Of a stretch of DNA of 64,000 nt, positions 1 through 11,677 are shown piece by piece (positions within the stretch are counted from its first letter, which is position 1; the number at the start of each line of letters is the position of its first letter). This DNA is from Hydnum rufescens UP504 (taxonomy: Eukaryota > Basidiomycota > Agaricomycetes > Cantharellales > Hydnaceae): contig MU128975.1 of assembly GCA_014904985.1 (NCBI GenBank), positions 124,001 through 188,000 of the forward strand, in the 5' to 3' direction. The notes beneath the pieces were generated by a model. That model was not told where the DNA came from. It did not search any database and saw only the letters and a list, made by a program, of their open reading frames with translations. The position numbers and the translations under genes were made by a program.

Positions 1-269
1 GATGATGCAGAATGAGTGGAAACAAGCTTGCCTCAAGCCTCAAGCCTCCAAGGCAAATTTCTGCCATTTCTTTATGCTTCATCAATCCGCATGCGTGAGC
101 TTAATGCTTAGTCAGCACTTGTTTCTCGGGATGTACTGACCCTTCTCTCCGCTGCCACCCTCTGATCTGCTGTTGTTGCATGAGTCTCTTGGCAAAGTAC
201 AGTTGACACTTGATCCAGAAGGCACAGAGTGATTTTCCCACGATGTATATATGTATTATTGTTACATAC

Positions 270-411
270 AGATATTTGACTTGAGTTGACTTCGAGTCAA
301 GTTGAGTCGGTAAATTTGGCTTGACTTCGGAGATAAGTCAAAGTCAACGGAAGTCATGCGGAGTCGCCCGAAGTCGAGCTGAAGTCGAACCAAGCGGAGT
401 CGCGGCAACAC
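270..411. repeat. Partial TCGAC-rich inverted-repeat element (right end only)
   Basis: This stretch is built from short variations on GAGTC/GACTT and ends in GTCGCGGCAACAC followed by TA at 412-413. The same terminus closes the two complete elements downstream (698-907 and 914-1810). No matching left terminus is visible, so this looks like a truncated copy. Confidence 0.5.
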
Positions 412-418
412 TAGTCTC

Positions 419-690
419 GCTGGTCGGCTAGCAAATACTGTAGCCTGGTCGGCAAATGCCGGTTGCTTCCAGCTCTCGTCTGCGCTGGTTGCGTGGTCTT
501 GTCGTCTAGGACATTCATACTGTCTGGGAAGGGAGACTCCAGGAACTTTCTTTCTCCACTCACCCCCCCCTCACTCTGTTGACTGGCTTAGCTGTGAGAG
601 CAGCAGATAATCCCACCCACCCCCACAGTCATATCTGCCGCCCTAGTAAACAAAGTGTTTTGGCCGACAAACAAATGGATACAAACTCGC
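419..690. repeat. Copy 0 of the inter-transporter repeat block
   Basis: The block beginning GTCGGCAAATGCCGGTTGC and running through the CTGTTGACTGGCTTAGC and GGCCGACAAACAAATGG stretches recurs at about 4553-4815 and 8256-8510, each time downstream of an MFS gene copy. Its presence here suggests that the tandem array started with at least one more unit left of this window. No gene could be recognised in it. Confidence 0.7.
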
Positions 691-697
691 TGGACTA

Positions 698-907
698 GTG
701 TTACTGCGACTCAGCTCGACTCGACTTAGATTCGACCTGCTTCCGAAGCCAAGTCCGAAATCAGGACTGGACTTGACTCGCAATATATTTATACCATAAA
801 TAGTTAGGCTGAGTCCGGATCAAGTCCTTTTCCACCAGGGACTTGGCTCGAATTGGCTCAAAACGGACTTGGCTTGGGCTTGAGTTGGCTCAAGTCCGCG
901 GCAACAC
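698..907. mobile_element. Small TA-flanked inverted-repeat element (MITE-like)
   Basis: The element begins GTGTTACTGCGACTC and ends in the inverse, GGACTTGAGCC...GTCCGCGGCAACAC type sequence, with TA on both sides (696-697 and 908-909). The interior is low-complexity GACTCGACT/CAAGTC sequence and encodes nothing. TA duplication with short terminal inverted repeats is the habit of Tc1/mariner-derived MITEs; assignment to that superfamily is inference. Confidence 0.55.
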
Positions 908-913
908 TAGGTA

Positions 914-1810
914 GTGTTGCCGTGACTCGGCTCCGCTCGGCTTCTGCTCGACTCTGTTCGACTTCCGGCGCTTTCCGTCGGCTTCAGCTTTGAACCCAAG
1001 AGTCGAGCACAAGCGGAGTTGCGAAGTCGACTCGAGTCGATCCAACATGAATCCTATTATGTAACATTGCCAGTTCTCATAGTCCCTGATAATTGATGGC
1101 ATGAACTGCAGGATTTGTAGCACTGCAGCACTTCCATCAGATTTGTCTGAAGTTGGCTGCGTGTTTTGGTGCAAGTCTTGAAGAAAATATGTGCTTGCAA
1201 GGAAGGGCTTGCCTCAAGAGGGGGATCATCCATCCACACAAAACCATGTGGGAAAAGTTTACATCCCTTGAGGGCAGGAAGGGCAGTGAATTTTTGGAAG
1301 TATGCTTGGTCATGCATGTAGGAGCAGCGAGAGTTAAGAGGAATTTCTCAATTTTTACAAATGAACTTTGGGATACAAGCAGGTAAAGTACACCTTGAAT
1401 TTTTAGGTGAACTTACAACCTACCGTAGGCACTTAGCACTGGATGCTGGAGACTGAGAGTGAGGAATGGGACTGGAACAAGCGTCAGACGGTTAGATAAG
1501 CGGGCAAGTGATGAGTCACGTGTTCTAGATTGGGGATCCTTTTGCCGCCTAACCATGTCATGGGAAAGAGAATTATCTAACTTTAAGGGTTTAGAAGTTG
1601 TGGAACCACAGTATAGTGAGAAATGGGGTCATTTTTTGTGAAAGACTCGTTGTATATTCTTATCGACTCAAGTCGACTCGAGTCGACTCGATCAGCTCGA
1701 CTTGGCAGGTCGATTTGACAGCTCGGCTCGACTTCGCCGCGACTTGGCTCGGCTTGTATCCGACTCGACTCACGGCTCGAGCCGACTTCGAGCACGAGTC
1801 GCGGCAACAC
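914..1810. mobile_element. Larger TA-flanked inverted-repeat element with non-repetitive interior
   Basis: The left end is GTGTTGCCGTGACTCGGCTC and the right end is GAGTCGCGGCAACAC in inverse orientation, flanked by TA at 912-913 and 1811-1812. Both arms (about 914-1045 and 1665-1810) are made of TCGACTCGAG-type sequence. The 600 bp between them are ordinary unique-looking DNA with no recognisable gene. It may be a mother element with decayed cargo, or two smaller elements bracketing unrelated DNA. Confidence 0.5.
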
Positions 1811-1988
1811 TAACACTAGGTGTTGATCCCCCATTGTTTTATTACTTCCGCCTACCCTTTTTGATACCCGGCGGTACGGATTACTTATATATCAGTACTT
1901 TGATCATTCAGCGCTCCCTCAGTTCTTTTACCAAGAGACTGAGTCCCGTTGTTCTAGTGTATACGAGTACTCTGCCAACACTGTCTGC

Positions 1989-3757
1989 ATGCCTTCCTCA
2001 GATGAACCTTGCCCGAATCTTGAGGAGAATCGACCCCGTGACTCGAACCATGTTCCCCCCACACCACTTCCAACATCTCAGATTGCCATCCTCTGGTTCT
2101 TCCAACTGTGTGAAGCTATAGCTAACTCTGTAATGTTTCCCTTTGTTAATGAGGTCAGCATCACCCGTGTCTATGTCCTCTATTCCATACACATTGCCCT
2201 CTGAGTCTCCCTCAGCTTGTCAAGGGCCTCGATGTAACCGGGGGAGACGACAGGCGCGTAGGCTACTATGTTGGGCTCATAGTGCGCTTCCCCATTGTCT
2301 GTTTCCCGTCGTCTCCATTCTGACTCCTGTATCTTACAGGACTCCACATTCTTCTTCACTGAATGTCTTTGCGTACTACAATGGGGGCGATTATCGGATG
2401 TAATTGGTCGCCGACCCGTTATCTGTGTAGGACTGCTGGGATTGACACTCTCTCTTACCTGCATTGGACTATCGCGAACGTTCGGCGCACTGATTCTCAG
2501 CAGATCACTCCTTGGTCTGACGGATGGAAATATAATAGTCATAAGGAGCGCCCTCGGAGACCTTGCAGATTCTACTAATATAGTACAGGCGTTCCAATAT
2601 ATCCCTTTCTGTTGGAACATAGGGCAAACAATTGGGTATTTTCCTCATTCTTCCGAATAAAGGTCGATACATTCCCCTCATCCCTTGAATGATCCAAGAT
2701 CTTTGATCGGTGGTTATCTCTCGAACCCGAGCAAGCGATTTCCAAAGACATTTGGAGATTCAGTGTTTTGGGGTACATACCCCTACCTTCTTCCCTGTCT
2801 TGTGGCAGCATTGTTCCCACTGTGCGGGCTCATACTTTCGACCTTGTTTCTTCGGGAGGTGGGTTCGCATCGCGATAACCCCGATAGTGCCACCTCATCA
2901 TATTTTGTAGACCGTGCGCCATCCGTGGTGTTGGCATGGATGGAGGAAGGTAGGGCGATCCAAAACGAACCCTGAATCGACCTCTCTTCTCCCCCATGCG
3001 ATCCCTGAACTCCGAAACGCAAGTTTGCGATCCATCCTCACGAAACGTGTCATAATCGCGGCGGCCAATTACTGCCTTTTAGCCCTCGTCAGCATTTCAT
3101 ATTCCGTGCTTCAGCCGCTCTTCCTTTCCACACCTATCCAGCATGGTGGACTTGGCCTTGATCCCGCTCGCATCGGATACATCCTCGCCGTACAGGGTGT
3201 AGTGGCGTGTTTTGGGCGCTCATGTTCTCCGCTCGACTGCAACAAATCTTCGGCGTTAAAACTGTTTTTAGTATGACGATGGCAGTGTTCATGGTTTTGT
3301 TCGGTGCATTTCCCATGATGAATGCGTTTGCGAGAGTAGAAGATCGAATCAGTTGGCAAGTGTGGTTCATCTTGGCTGCCCAACTCGTTCTCCATGGATT
3401 GGTAGAGATAGGATTCGGTGCGTGCCTCTCTTTTCTTTGCCTACACTCGCATTTCTTGTCCCAAATCTATGATAGCGAATGTAATTATTCTACTCAACAG
3501 GATCCATGTATATTCTTCTCACAAACGCCTCGCCATCTCGTGCGGTCCTTGGCGAAGTAAATGGGCTCGCACAGACTGCGGTATCCCTGGTGCGTGCGAT
3601 AGGGCCGGCGAGCTCGACAGCGCTCTTCGCTCTATCGGTCGAACAGAATCTGATGGGTGGCAGGCTTGTCTTTGCTGTCCTATTGCTGGTCGTAGTACTT
3701 GGCGTAGGATTGAGTTTCCTCCAGGAGGATGGCTCTATGGAAGAAAATGCAGAATAA
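1989..3757 (+). CDS. MFS transporter, copy 1 (single frameshift in exon 5)
   Basis: Major facilitator superfamily (DHA1-like) membrane transporter; substrate unknown. It has the same six-exon structure as the intact copy at 6198: exons 1989-2153, 2216-2281, 2340-2635, 2699-2858, 2911-3417 and 3501-3757. The cytoplasmic loop motif GRLSDVIGRRPV is intact in exon 3, as is the C-terminal block ILLTNASPSRAVLG...LAQTAVS. Exon 5 is one base shorter than in copies 2 and 4: GGTGTAGTGGCG replaces GGTGTACTGGGCG near 3200-3208, and the frame is lost in the middle of the seventh or eighth membrane segment. Everything after the lost G continues in frame to the normal stop, so this is either a very young pseudogene or a sequencing error in a G run. 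Introns match copy 2 almost base for base, so the duplication is recent. Confidence 0.85.
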
Positions 3758-6197
3758 TCCGGGATGTGCGCGGCATATTGCCCCGGTTTGTTTCTATGTT
3801 CTTTGCTGATTCATATCCAGTCCCCTACAAGAGAGATGCACCAGAAGTACGACAGTCCCTGCAAGTTTACATGATCATGATAGTGATTGACCGCTAAAAG
3901 TATTTAGTTACCATATTGCGAAAGCTGTGTGATTTGTGTACGGCGAGGTAGACCTGCGAGCTCTCGTTGGTCCATGTAGGAATATATTTCTCTATTCCTC
4001 TTAGTCCAAAGGCACGACGCCGCAGGGGCGGCTAGCAAATTTGCCAAACTAGTCCGAGCACGAGCAACTTGTTTAAAGGCCAGATAAGCGCCAATAAAGC
4101 AAACTGAGTGAGATGAATGATTATGTAATACAATCGCGAACGCTTCGGATTAAGCTTTCATTCTCTCACTCCCCTCTCCTCACAGCTTGCTGTACGCGCG
4201 CTGTACTGCCAAGCAACACGTCAATTCTCACCCACCCACCTTCCCTTTTGTCAACCAAAACATTGCGCCCGAGTTTGGGTGGCATAGTCTTGCCTCTCAG
4301 TTTCTCGTGCGCTCCGAAGTTGCCTTAGCGGTTCCCAGAGTAAGGGGCTGCAGCTACCTGCTAGCTCCCTTTCTCCATTCCACCCTTGGAATGCGATTGA
4401 TCACGTAATCTCAGACCGCTTCGGCAACTTCCACCCATATCGAACGTGAATTCCAGCGCGGATTGCTACAATCCTAATCCCTGTCGAACCCCTATCAAGC
4501 TGGAATTCCAGTTTGTGCATATTCAGCTTATCTGGCGGAGAAGTAGTCTAGTCGGCAAATGCCGGTTGCTTCCGGCTCTCGTCGCGGTCTTGTCGTCTGG
4601 GACGTTCGTGGTGTCTGGGAAGGGAGACTCCAGGAACTTTTCTTTCTCCACTCACCCACTCTCACTCTGTTGACTGGCTTGGCCGTGAGAGCAGCAGATA
4701 GTCCCACCCACCCGCACAGTCATATATGCTGCCCTCATGCACCGAAGCAATTGCTTCGCAATCTCTCACACAGTAGACAAAGTCTTTTGGCCGACGAACA
4801 AATGGATACAAACTCGCTACCCAATTGGGAGGCGGGAACTCCCAGTCTATACATGGACCTATTACGTAATCAGATGTCCTTTGTTATTCGCATGGGAGAC
4901 CGGGATGCGATATCTTGCTACTTTTTGCCATATATGGGGCGAAAGACACATGCATTGCCAGAATTGTATCGAGAATAATGAACATCTTCACCATACTCCT
5001 TGAACTCATCGAAGTCGGCTGGGCCTTGTGGCAGAGGTCTTTGCCTTGCTTTTAACTTCTTACTTGTGGCCCCCAGTTTGATTGTTCCTGTTGGAATTGG
5101 GGATGGGCGAGCTCTAACGCTCATCGCTTAGTCAGTGTATCCTTCTAGATAGTTTCGCGGGATGTACCGAAGTTCTCTCAAGCGTTTGCTTGAGCTCTGA
5201 TCAAACGCTCTATCTTTCTCGTTGTTGTGTGAATCTAAGTGGCTCCGCACTGATTCTTCAACAGTTCCCAGTATGGCTTCTAGCTCACGGCTGTATTGTT
5301 GGTTCGGAACTTTGTGTTTGTTGAGGCATGGGTTTTTTTAATGATTGCTTTGCTGCCAAAATACACATCCTTTATCAACCATTTCAGTAAGGCGAATGGC
5401 ATGGGCGGCACTCATGGTTGGATTCCTTCCACTCTCCGAACATCATTGTCCAGTTGTACTGGACCGAGGAATTTCTGGAATCCGGAACTACTTTACTGTA
5501 CAAATGCTTGCCAGTGATCGCCTGCGACTCGTTTGTTTGTCTACTAGGTTCAAGTTCCATGCTATCGTTGTGAGATGACGGCTCATTTATTGTTACCGGG
5601 CAGACTAACAGAGTGCTGTTCGAGGTTTCGCGCTATCTAGGCAACATTACGAGAGTAGTGAAGGAGCTCAGCAAACAAAAACGGCGGCACCCAAAGCCGG
5701 AGGAAGGGGTGGACAAAAATGACGGCAACGATGATCTGCGTTCATGGCTCTAAGCCGTGCCAGATCCCAAATTCACGGATTTCAGAGGAGCAAAATCCGT
5801 CTGATGGATCAAGCCTCTAATAGAGCTCCCAGGTCCTCCGATACCCAACTGTTGTGACCTGCGACCACCCCACCATGCCATTACTCAGAGTAGGCTGAAA
5901 GTGTGCAGGCCTCGCATATTTTATCAGCCGTACACTGTAATACTATTGCTTACTGTATTCCTAGGTATTAAGTACAGCCCTGGCCTGTAATATTTCTGTA
6001 ACGGTTAGTACAATAATAGACTGTACTGGTAAATGGCGGGAGGGAACTCCCATCTATTGATTACCTAAGGTATGTCGTCCCGGGCTGCCGAATCGATCCC
6101 TGTTTTTGCCCACCATCTCTCTCACTTTGCCCCTGATTTCAAGAGATCTCCAGTTTTTCTCTTTTCATAAGGATTGCAGGCAAAGATAGCTGCCTGC
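3758..6197. repeat. Inter-gene part of tandem unit A
   Basis: This 2.4 kb spacer is repeated in shorter form at 7968-9664. Two segments, about 4030-4535 and 5090-5265, are absent from the second copy. Coding-like scraps are shared between the two: a hydrophobic stretch IFTILLELIEVGWA near 4981 and, near 5607, LFEVSRYLGNITRVVKEL ending at a stop at about 5753. They look like exons of a dead membrane-protein gene that I could not identify. No intact gene was found. Confidence 0.6.
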
Positions 6198-7967
6198 ATG
6201 CCTTCCTCAGATGAACCTTGCCCGAATCGACCCCATGACTCGAACTTTGTTGCCCCGGTCAACCCCCCCACGCCACTTCCAACATCTCAGATTGCGATCC
6301 TCTGGTTCTTCCAACTGTGTGAAGCTAAAGCTAACTCTGTAATGCGTCCCTTTGTTAATGAGGTCAGCAGCGCCCGCGTCTATGTCCCCTACTCCATACA
6401 CGTTGCCCTCTGAGTCTCCCTCAGCTTGTCAAGGGCCTCGATGTAACCGGGGGAGATGACAGGCGGGTGGGCTACTATGTTGGGCTCATAGTGCGCCTCC
6501 CCATTGTCTGTTTTCCGTCGTCTCCATTCTGACTCCTGTATCTTACAGGAATCCACATTCTTCTTCACTGAATGTCTTTGCGTACTACAATGGGGGCGAT
6601 TATCGGATGTAATTGGTCGCCGACCCGTTATCTGTGTAGGACTGCTGGGATTGACACTCTCTCTTACCTGCCTTGGACTATCGCGAACGTTCGGCGCACT
6701 GATTCTCAGCAGATCACTCCTTGGTCTGACGGATGGAAATATAATAGTCATAAGGAGCGCCCTCGGAGACCTTGCAGATTCTACTAATATAGTACAGGCG
6801 TTCCAATATATCCCTTTCTGTTGGAACATAGGGCAAACAATTGGGTATTTTCCTCGTTCTTCCGAATAAAGGTCGATACATTCCCCTCATCCCTTGAATG
6901 ATCCAAGATCTTTGATCGGTGGTTATCTCTCGAACCCGAGCAAGCGATTTCCAAAGACCTTTGGAGATTCAGTGTTTTGGCGTACATATCCCTACCTTCT
7001 TCCCTGTCTTGTGGCAGCATTGTTCCCACTGTGCGGGCTCATACTTTCGACCTTGTTTCTTCGAGAGGTGGGTTCGCATCGCGATAACTCCGATAGTGCC
7101 ACCTCAACATATTTTGTAGACCGTGCGCCATCCGTGGTGTTGGCATGGATGGAGGAAGGTAGGGCGATCCAAAACGAGCCCTGAATCGACCTCTCTTCTC
7201 CCCCATGCGATCCCTGAACTCCGAAACGCAAGTTTGCGATCCATCCTCACGAAACGCGTCATAATCGCGGCGGCCAATTACTGCCTTTTAGCCCTCGCCG
7301 GCATTTCATATTCTGTGCTCCAGCCGCTCTTCCTTTCCACGCCTATCCAACATGGTGGACTTGGCCTTGATCCCGCTCGCATCGGATACATCCTTGCCGT
7401 ACAGGGTGTACTGGGCGCGTTTTGGGCGCTCATGTTCTCCGCTCGACTGCAACAAATCTTCGGTGTTAAAACTGTTTTTAGTATGACGATGGCAGTGTTC
7501 ATGGTTTTGTTCGGAGCATTTCCGATGATGAATGCGTTTGCGAGAGTAGAAGATCGAATCAGTTGGCAAGTGTGGTTCATCTTGGCTGCCCAACTCGTTC
7601 TCCATGGATTGGTAGAGATAGGATTCGGTGCGTGCCTCTCCTTTCTTTGCCTACACTCGCATTTCTTGTCCCAAATCTATGATAGCGAATGTAATTATTC
7701 TACTCAACAGGATCCATGTATATTCTTCTCACAAACGCCTCGCCATCTCGTGCGGTCCTTGGCAAAGTAAATGGACTCGCACAGACTGCGGTATCCCTGG
7801 TGCGTGCGATAGGGCCGGCGAGCTCGACAGCGCTCTTCGCTCTATCGGTCGAAAAGAATCTGATGGGTGGCAGGCTCGTCTTTGTTGTCCTATTGATGGT
7901 CGTAGTACTTGGCGTAGGATTGAGTTTCCTCCAGGAGGATGGCTCTATGGAAGAAAATGCAGAATAA
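6198..7967 (+). CDS. MFS transporter, copy 2 (intact)
   Basis: This is the only uninterrupted member of the local array. Exons 6198-6362, 6425-6490, 6549-6844, 6908-7067, 7120-7627 and 7711-7967 join in phase to a 483-residue protein, a normal length for a 12-TM major facilitator transporter in the plasma or vacuolar membrane. The family is shown by loop 2-3 motif A, GRLSDVIGRRPV (about residues 93-104), by LSRSLLGLTDGN in the following helix, by SLIGGYLSNP in exon 4, and by the C-terminal ILLTNASPSRAVLG block from about residue 402. These are typical of the fungal DHA1/ZIFL-like group. All introns are GT-AG and 50-83 bp long. The fourth copy at 13268 has the same exon lengths, which independently supports this model. 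The substrate cannot be read from the sequence. Confidence 0.92.
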
Positions 7968-9664
7968 TCCGGGATGTGCGCGGCATATTGCCCCGGTTTG
8001 TTTCTATGTTCTTTGCTGATTCATATCCAGTCCCCCTACAAGAGAGATGCACCAGAAGTACGACAGTGCCTACAAGTTTACATGATCATGATAGTGATTG
8101 ATCGCTAAGAGTATTTAGTTATCATATTGCGAAAGCTGTGTGATTTATGTACGGTGAGGTAGGACCTGCGAGCTCTCGTGGCCCATGTAGGAATATATTC
8201 CTCTATTCCTCTTAGTCCAAAGGCACGAAGTGGCTAGCAAATGGAGAAGTAGCCTAGTCGGCAAATGTCGGTTGCTTCCGGCTCTTGTCGCGGTCTTGTC
8301 GTCTGGGACATTCGTGGTGTCTGGGAAGGGAGACTCCAGGAACTTTTCTTTCTCCACTCACCCACTCTCACTCTGTTGACTGGCTTGGCCGTGAGAGCAG
8401 CAGATAATCCCACCCACCCGCACAGTCATATCTGCCGCCCTCACGCACCGAAGCAGTTGCTTCACAATCTCTCACACAGTACACAAAGTGTTTTGGCCGA
8501 CGAACAAATGGTCGATACTCAGGGAAGCGGGAACTCCCGGTCTACACATGGACATATTACGTAATCAGGTGTCCTACTGTTATTCGCATGCGAGACAGGG
8601 ATGCAATATCTTGCTACTTTTTGCCATGTATGGGGCGAAAGACAAATATGCATTGCGAAAATTGTATCGAGAATAATGAAATCTTCACCATACTCCTTGA
8701 ACTCGTCGAAGTCGGCTGGGCCTTTGTGGCAGAGGTCGTTGCCTTGCTTTTAACTTCTCACTTGTGGCCCCCAGTTTGACTTGTTCCCAGTATGGCTTCT
8801 AGCTCACAGCTGTATTGTTGGTTCGGATCTTCGTGTTTCTCGAGGCATGGGTTTTTTTAATGATTGCTTTCCTGCCAAAATACGCATCCTTTATCAGCTA
8901 TTTCAGTAAGGCGAATGGCATGGGCGGCACTCATGGTTGGATTCCTTCCACTCTCCAAACATGATTGTCCAGTGGTACTGGACGAGGAATTTCTGGGATC
9001 CGGAACTACTTTACTGTACAAACGCTTGCCACTGATCGCCCGCGACTCGTTTGTTTGTCTACTAGGTTCAAGTTCCATGCTACCGTTGTGAGATGGCGAC
9101 TCATTTATTGTTACCGGGCAGACTAACAGAGTGCTGTTCGAGGTTTCGCGCTATCCAGGCAACATTACAAGAGTAGGGAAGGAGCTCAGCAAACAAAAAT
9201 GACGGCAACGATGATCTGCGTTCATGGCTCTAAGCCGTGCCAGATCCCAAATTCACGGATTTCAGAGGAGAAAAATTCGTCTGATGGATCAAGCCTCTAA
9301 TAGAGCTCCCAGGTCCTCTGATACCCAACTGCTGTGACCTGTGACCACCCCACCATGGTAGGCCGAAAGTGTGCAGGCCTCGTATATTTTATCAGCCGTA
9401 CACTGTAATACTATTGCTTACTGTATTCCTAGGTATTAACTACAGCCCTGGCCTGTAATATTTCTGTAATGGTTAGTACAATAATAGACTGTACTGGTAA
9501 ATCGCGCGAGAGGGACGATCTATGGATTACCTAAGGTATGTCGTCCCGGGCTGCCGAATCGATCCCTGTTTTTGCCCACCATCTCTCTCGCTTTGCCTCT
9601 GATTTCAAGAGATCTCCAGTTTTTCTCTTTTCATAAGGATTGCAGGAAAAGATAGCTGTCTGGC
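7968..9664. repeat. Inter-gene part of tandem unit B
   Basis: This is the shorter copy of the spacer at 3758-6197. An open stretch at 8864-9091 encodes a 75-residue C-terminus-like peptide (LDEEFLGSGTTLLYKRLPL) that is also present, partly out of frame, at 5345-5575. I do not recognise it. It probably belongs to a membrane-protein gene that was duplicated with the array and has decayed. Confidence 0.55.
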
Positions 9665-11420
9665 ATGCCTTCCTCAGAATGAACCTGCCCGAATCGACCC
9701 CATGATTCGAACTATGTTACCCCGGTCAACCCCCCCACGCACTTCCAACATCTCAGATTGCGATCCTCTGGTTCTTCCAACTGTGTGAAGCTATAGCTAA
9801 CTGTGTAATGTATCCCTTTGTTAATGAGGTCAGCAGCGCCCGCGTCCATGTCCCCTATTCCATACACGTTGCCCTCTGAGTCTCCCTCAGCTTGTCAAGG
9901 GCCTCGATGTAACCGGGGAGACGACAGGCGCGTAGGCTACTATGTTGGGCTCATAGTGCGCTTCCCCATTGTCTGTTTCCCGTCGTCTCCATTCTGACTC
10001 CTGTATCTTACAGGACTCCACATTCTTCCTCACTGAATGTCTTTGCGTACTACAATGGGGCGATTATCGGATGTAATGGTCGCCGACTTATCTGTGTAGG
10101 ACTGCTGGATTGACACTCTCTCTTACCTGCATTGGACTATCGCGAACGTTCGGCGCACTGATTCTCAGCAGATCACTCACTGGTCTCACGGATGGAAATA
10201 TAGTAGTAATCAGGAGCGCCATCGGGGAACTTGCAGATTCTACTAATATAGTACAAGCATTCCAATATATCCCTCTCTGTTGGAATATAGGGGACATAAT
10301 TGGGTATTTTCCTCATTCTTCCAACTGAGTATCCACACATTCCCTCATGTCTCGAATGATCAAAGGCCTCTGATCGGTGGTTATCTCTCGAACCCGAGCA
10401 AGCGATTTCCAAAGACATTTGGAGATTCAGTGTTTTGGCGTACATACCCCTACCTTCTTCCCTGTCTGGTAGCAGCATTGTTCCCACTCTCGGGGCTCAT
10501 ACTTTCGACCTTGTTTTTTCGAGAGGTGGGTCCGCATTGCGATAACTCCGATAGTGCCACCTCATCATATTTTGTAGACTGTGCCCCACCCGTGGCGTTG
10601 GGAGGGATGGAACAAGGTAGAGGGATCCAAAACGAACCTGAATCAACCGCTCTTCTCCCCAATGCGACCCCTGCACACAGAAGCGCAAGTGTGCGATCCA
10701 TCCTCACGAAACGTGTCATAATCGCGGCGGCCAATTACTGCCTTTTAGCCCTCGCCAGCATTTCATATTCTGTGCTTCAGCCGCTCTTCCTTTCCACACC
10801 TATCCAGCATGGTGGACTTGGCCTTGATCCCGCTCGCATCGGATACATCCTCGCCGTACAGGGTGTGGTGGGCGCGTTTTGGGTGCTCATGTTCTCCGCT
10901 CGACTACAACAAATCTTCGGTGTTAAAACTGTTTTTAGTATGACGATGGCAGTGTTCATGGTTTTGTTCAGTGCATTTCCGATGATGAATGCGTTTGCGA
11001 GAGTAGAAGATCGAATCGGTTGGCAAGTGTGGTTCATCTGGCTGCCCAACTTGTTCTCCATGGATTGGTAGAGATAGGTTTCGGTGCGTGCCTCTCTTTT
11101 CTTTGCCTACACTCGCATTTCTTGTCCCAAATCTATGATAGCGAATGTAATTATTCTACTCAACAGGATGCATGTATATTCTTCTCACAAATGCCTCGCC
11201 ATCTCGTGCGGTCCTTGGAAAAGTAAATGGACTCGCACAGACTGCGGTATCGCTGGTGCGTGCGATAGGGCCGGCTAGCTCGACAGCGCTCTTCGCTCTA
11301 TCGGTCGAAAAGAATCTGATGGGTGGCAGGCTCGTCTTTGTTGTCCTTTTTATGGTCGCGGCACTTGGCATAGGATTGAGTTTCCTTCAGGAGGATGGCC
11401 CTATGGAGAAGATGCAGAAT
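9665..11420 (+). pseudogene. MFS transporter, copy 3 (multiply frameshifted)
   Basis: This third direct copy is clearly homologous to copy 2 in exons and introns but broken in many places. A base inserted after TCCTCAGA creates a stop at the sixth codon. G runs are shortened in exon 2 (CCGGGGAG) and exon 3 (AATGGGGCG, GCTGGATTG). A T is lost in GTAATGGTCG, several bases are lost in GCCGACTTATC, a C is lost at AACCTGAATC, a T is lost at CATCTGGCTG, and the final codons run past the usual stop. Oddly, the intron-4 boundary still gives PLIGGYL more faithfully than copy 2 does. A 263-codon open frame from 10280 reads through intron 4 and is not a real gene. Confidence 0.8.
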
Positions 11421-11677
11421 AATCGGGGATGCGTGCTGGGTATATATACCGCCCCGGTGTATCTCTATGTTCTTTGTGGATTCATATCTAGTCCCCCTAT
11501 AAGAGATAGATGCACCAGAAGTACGACTGTGCCTAGGAGTTTATGTAATCATGATAGTGACTCATTGCTAAAAGCTTTTAGTCATCGTGTTGCGAAAGGC
11601 TGTGTGATTTATCTACGGCGAGGCCCGCTGAAGCCCGTCCACAACGTGCTGGACTGCTCTGGCCCGTTCTTGCCATG

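Noticed and set aside
10280..11071. A 263-codon open frame as a new gene
   Set aside because: It is exons 4-5 of the MFS copy 3 pseudogene read through the unspliced intron 4, where one deletion happens to restore the frame.
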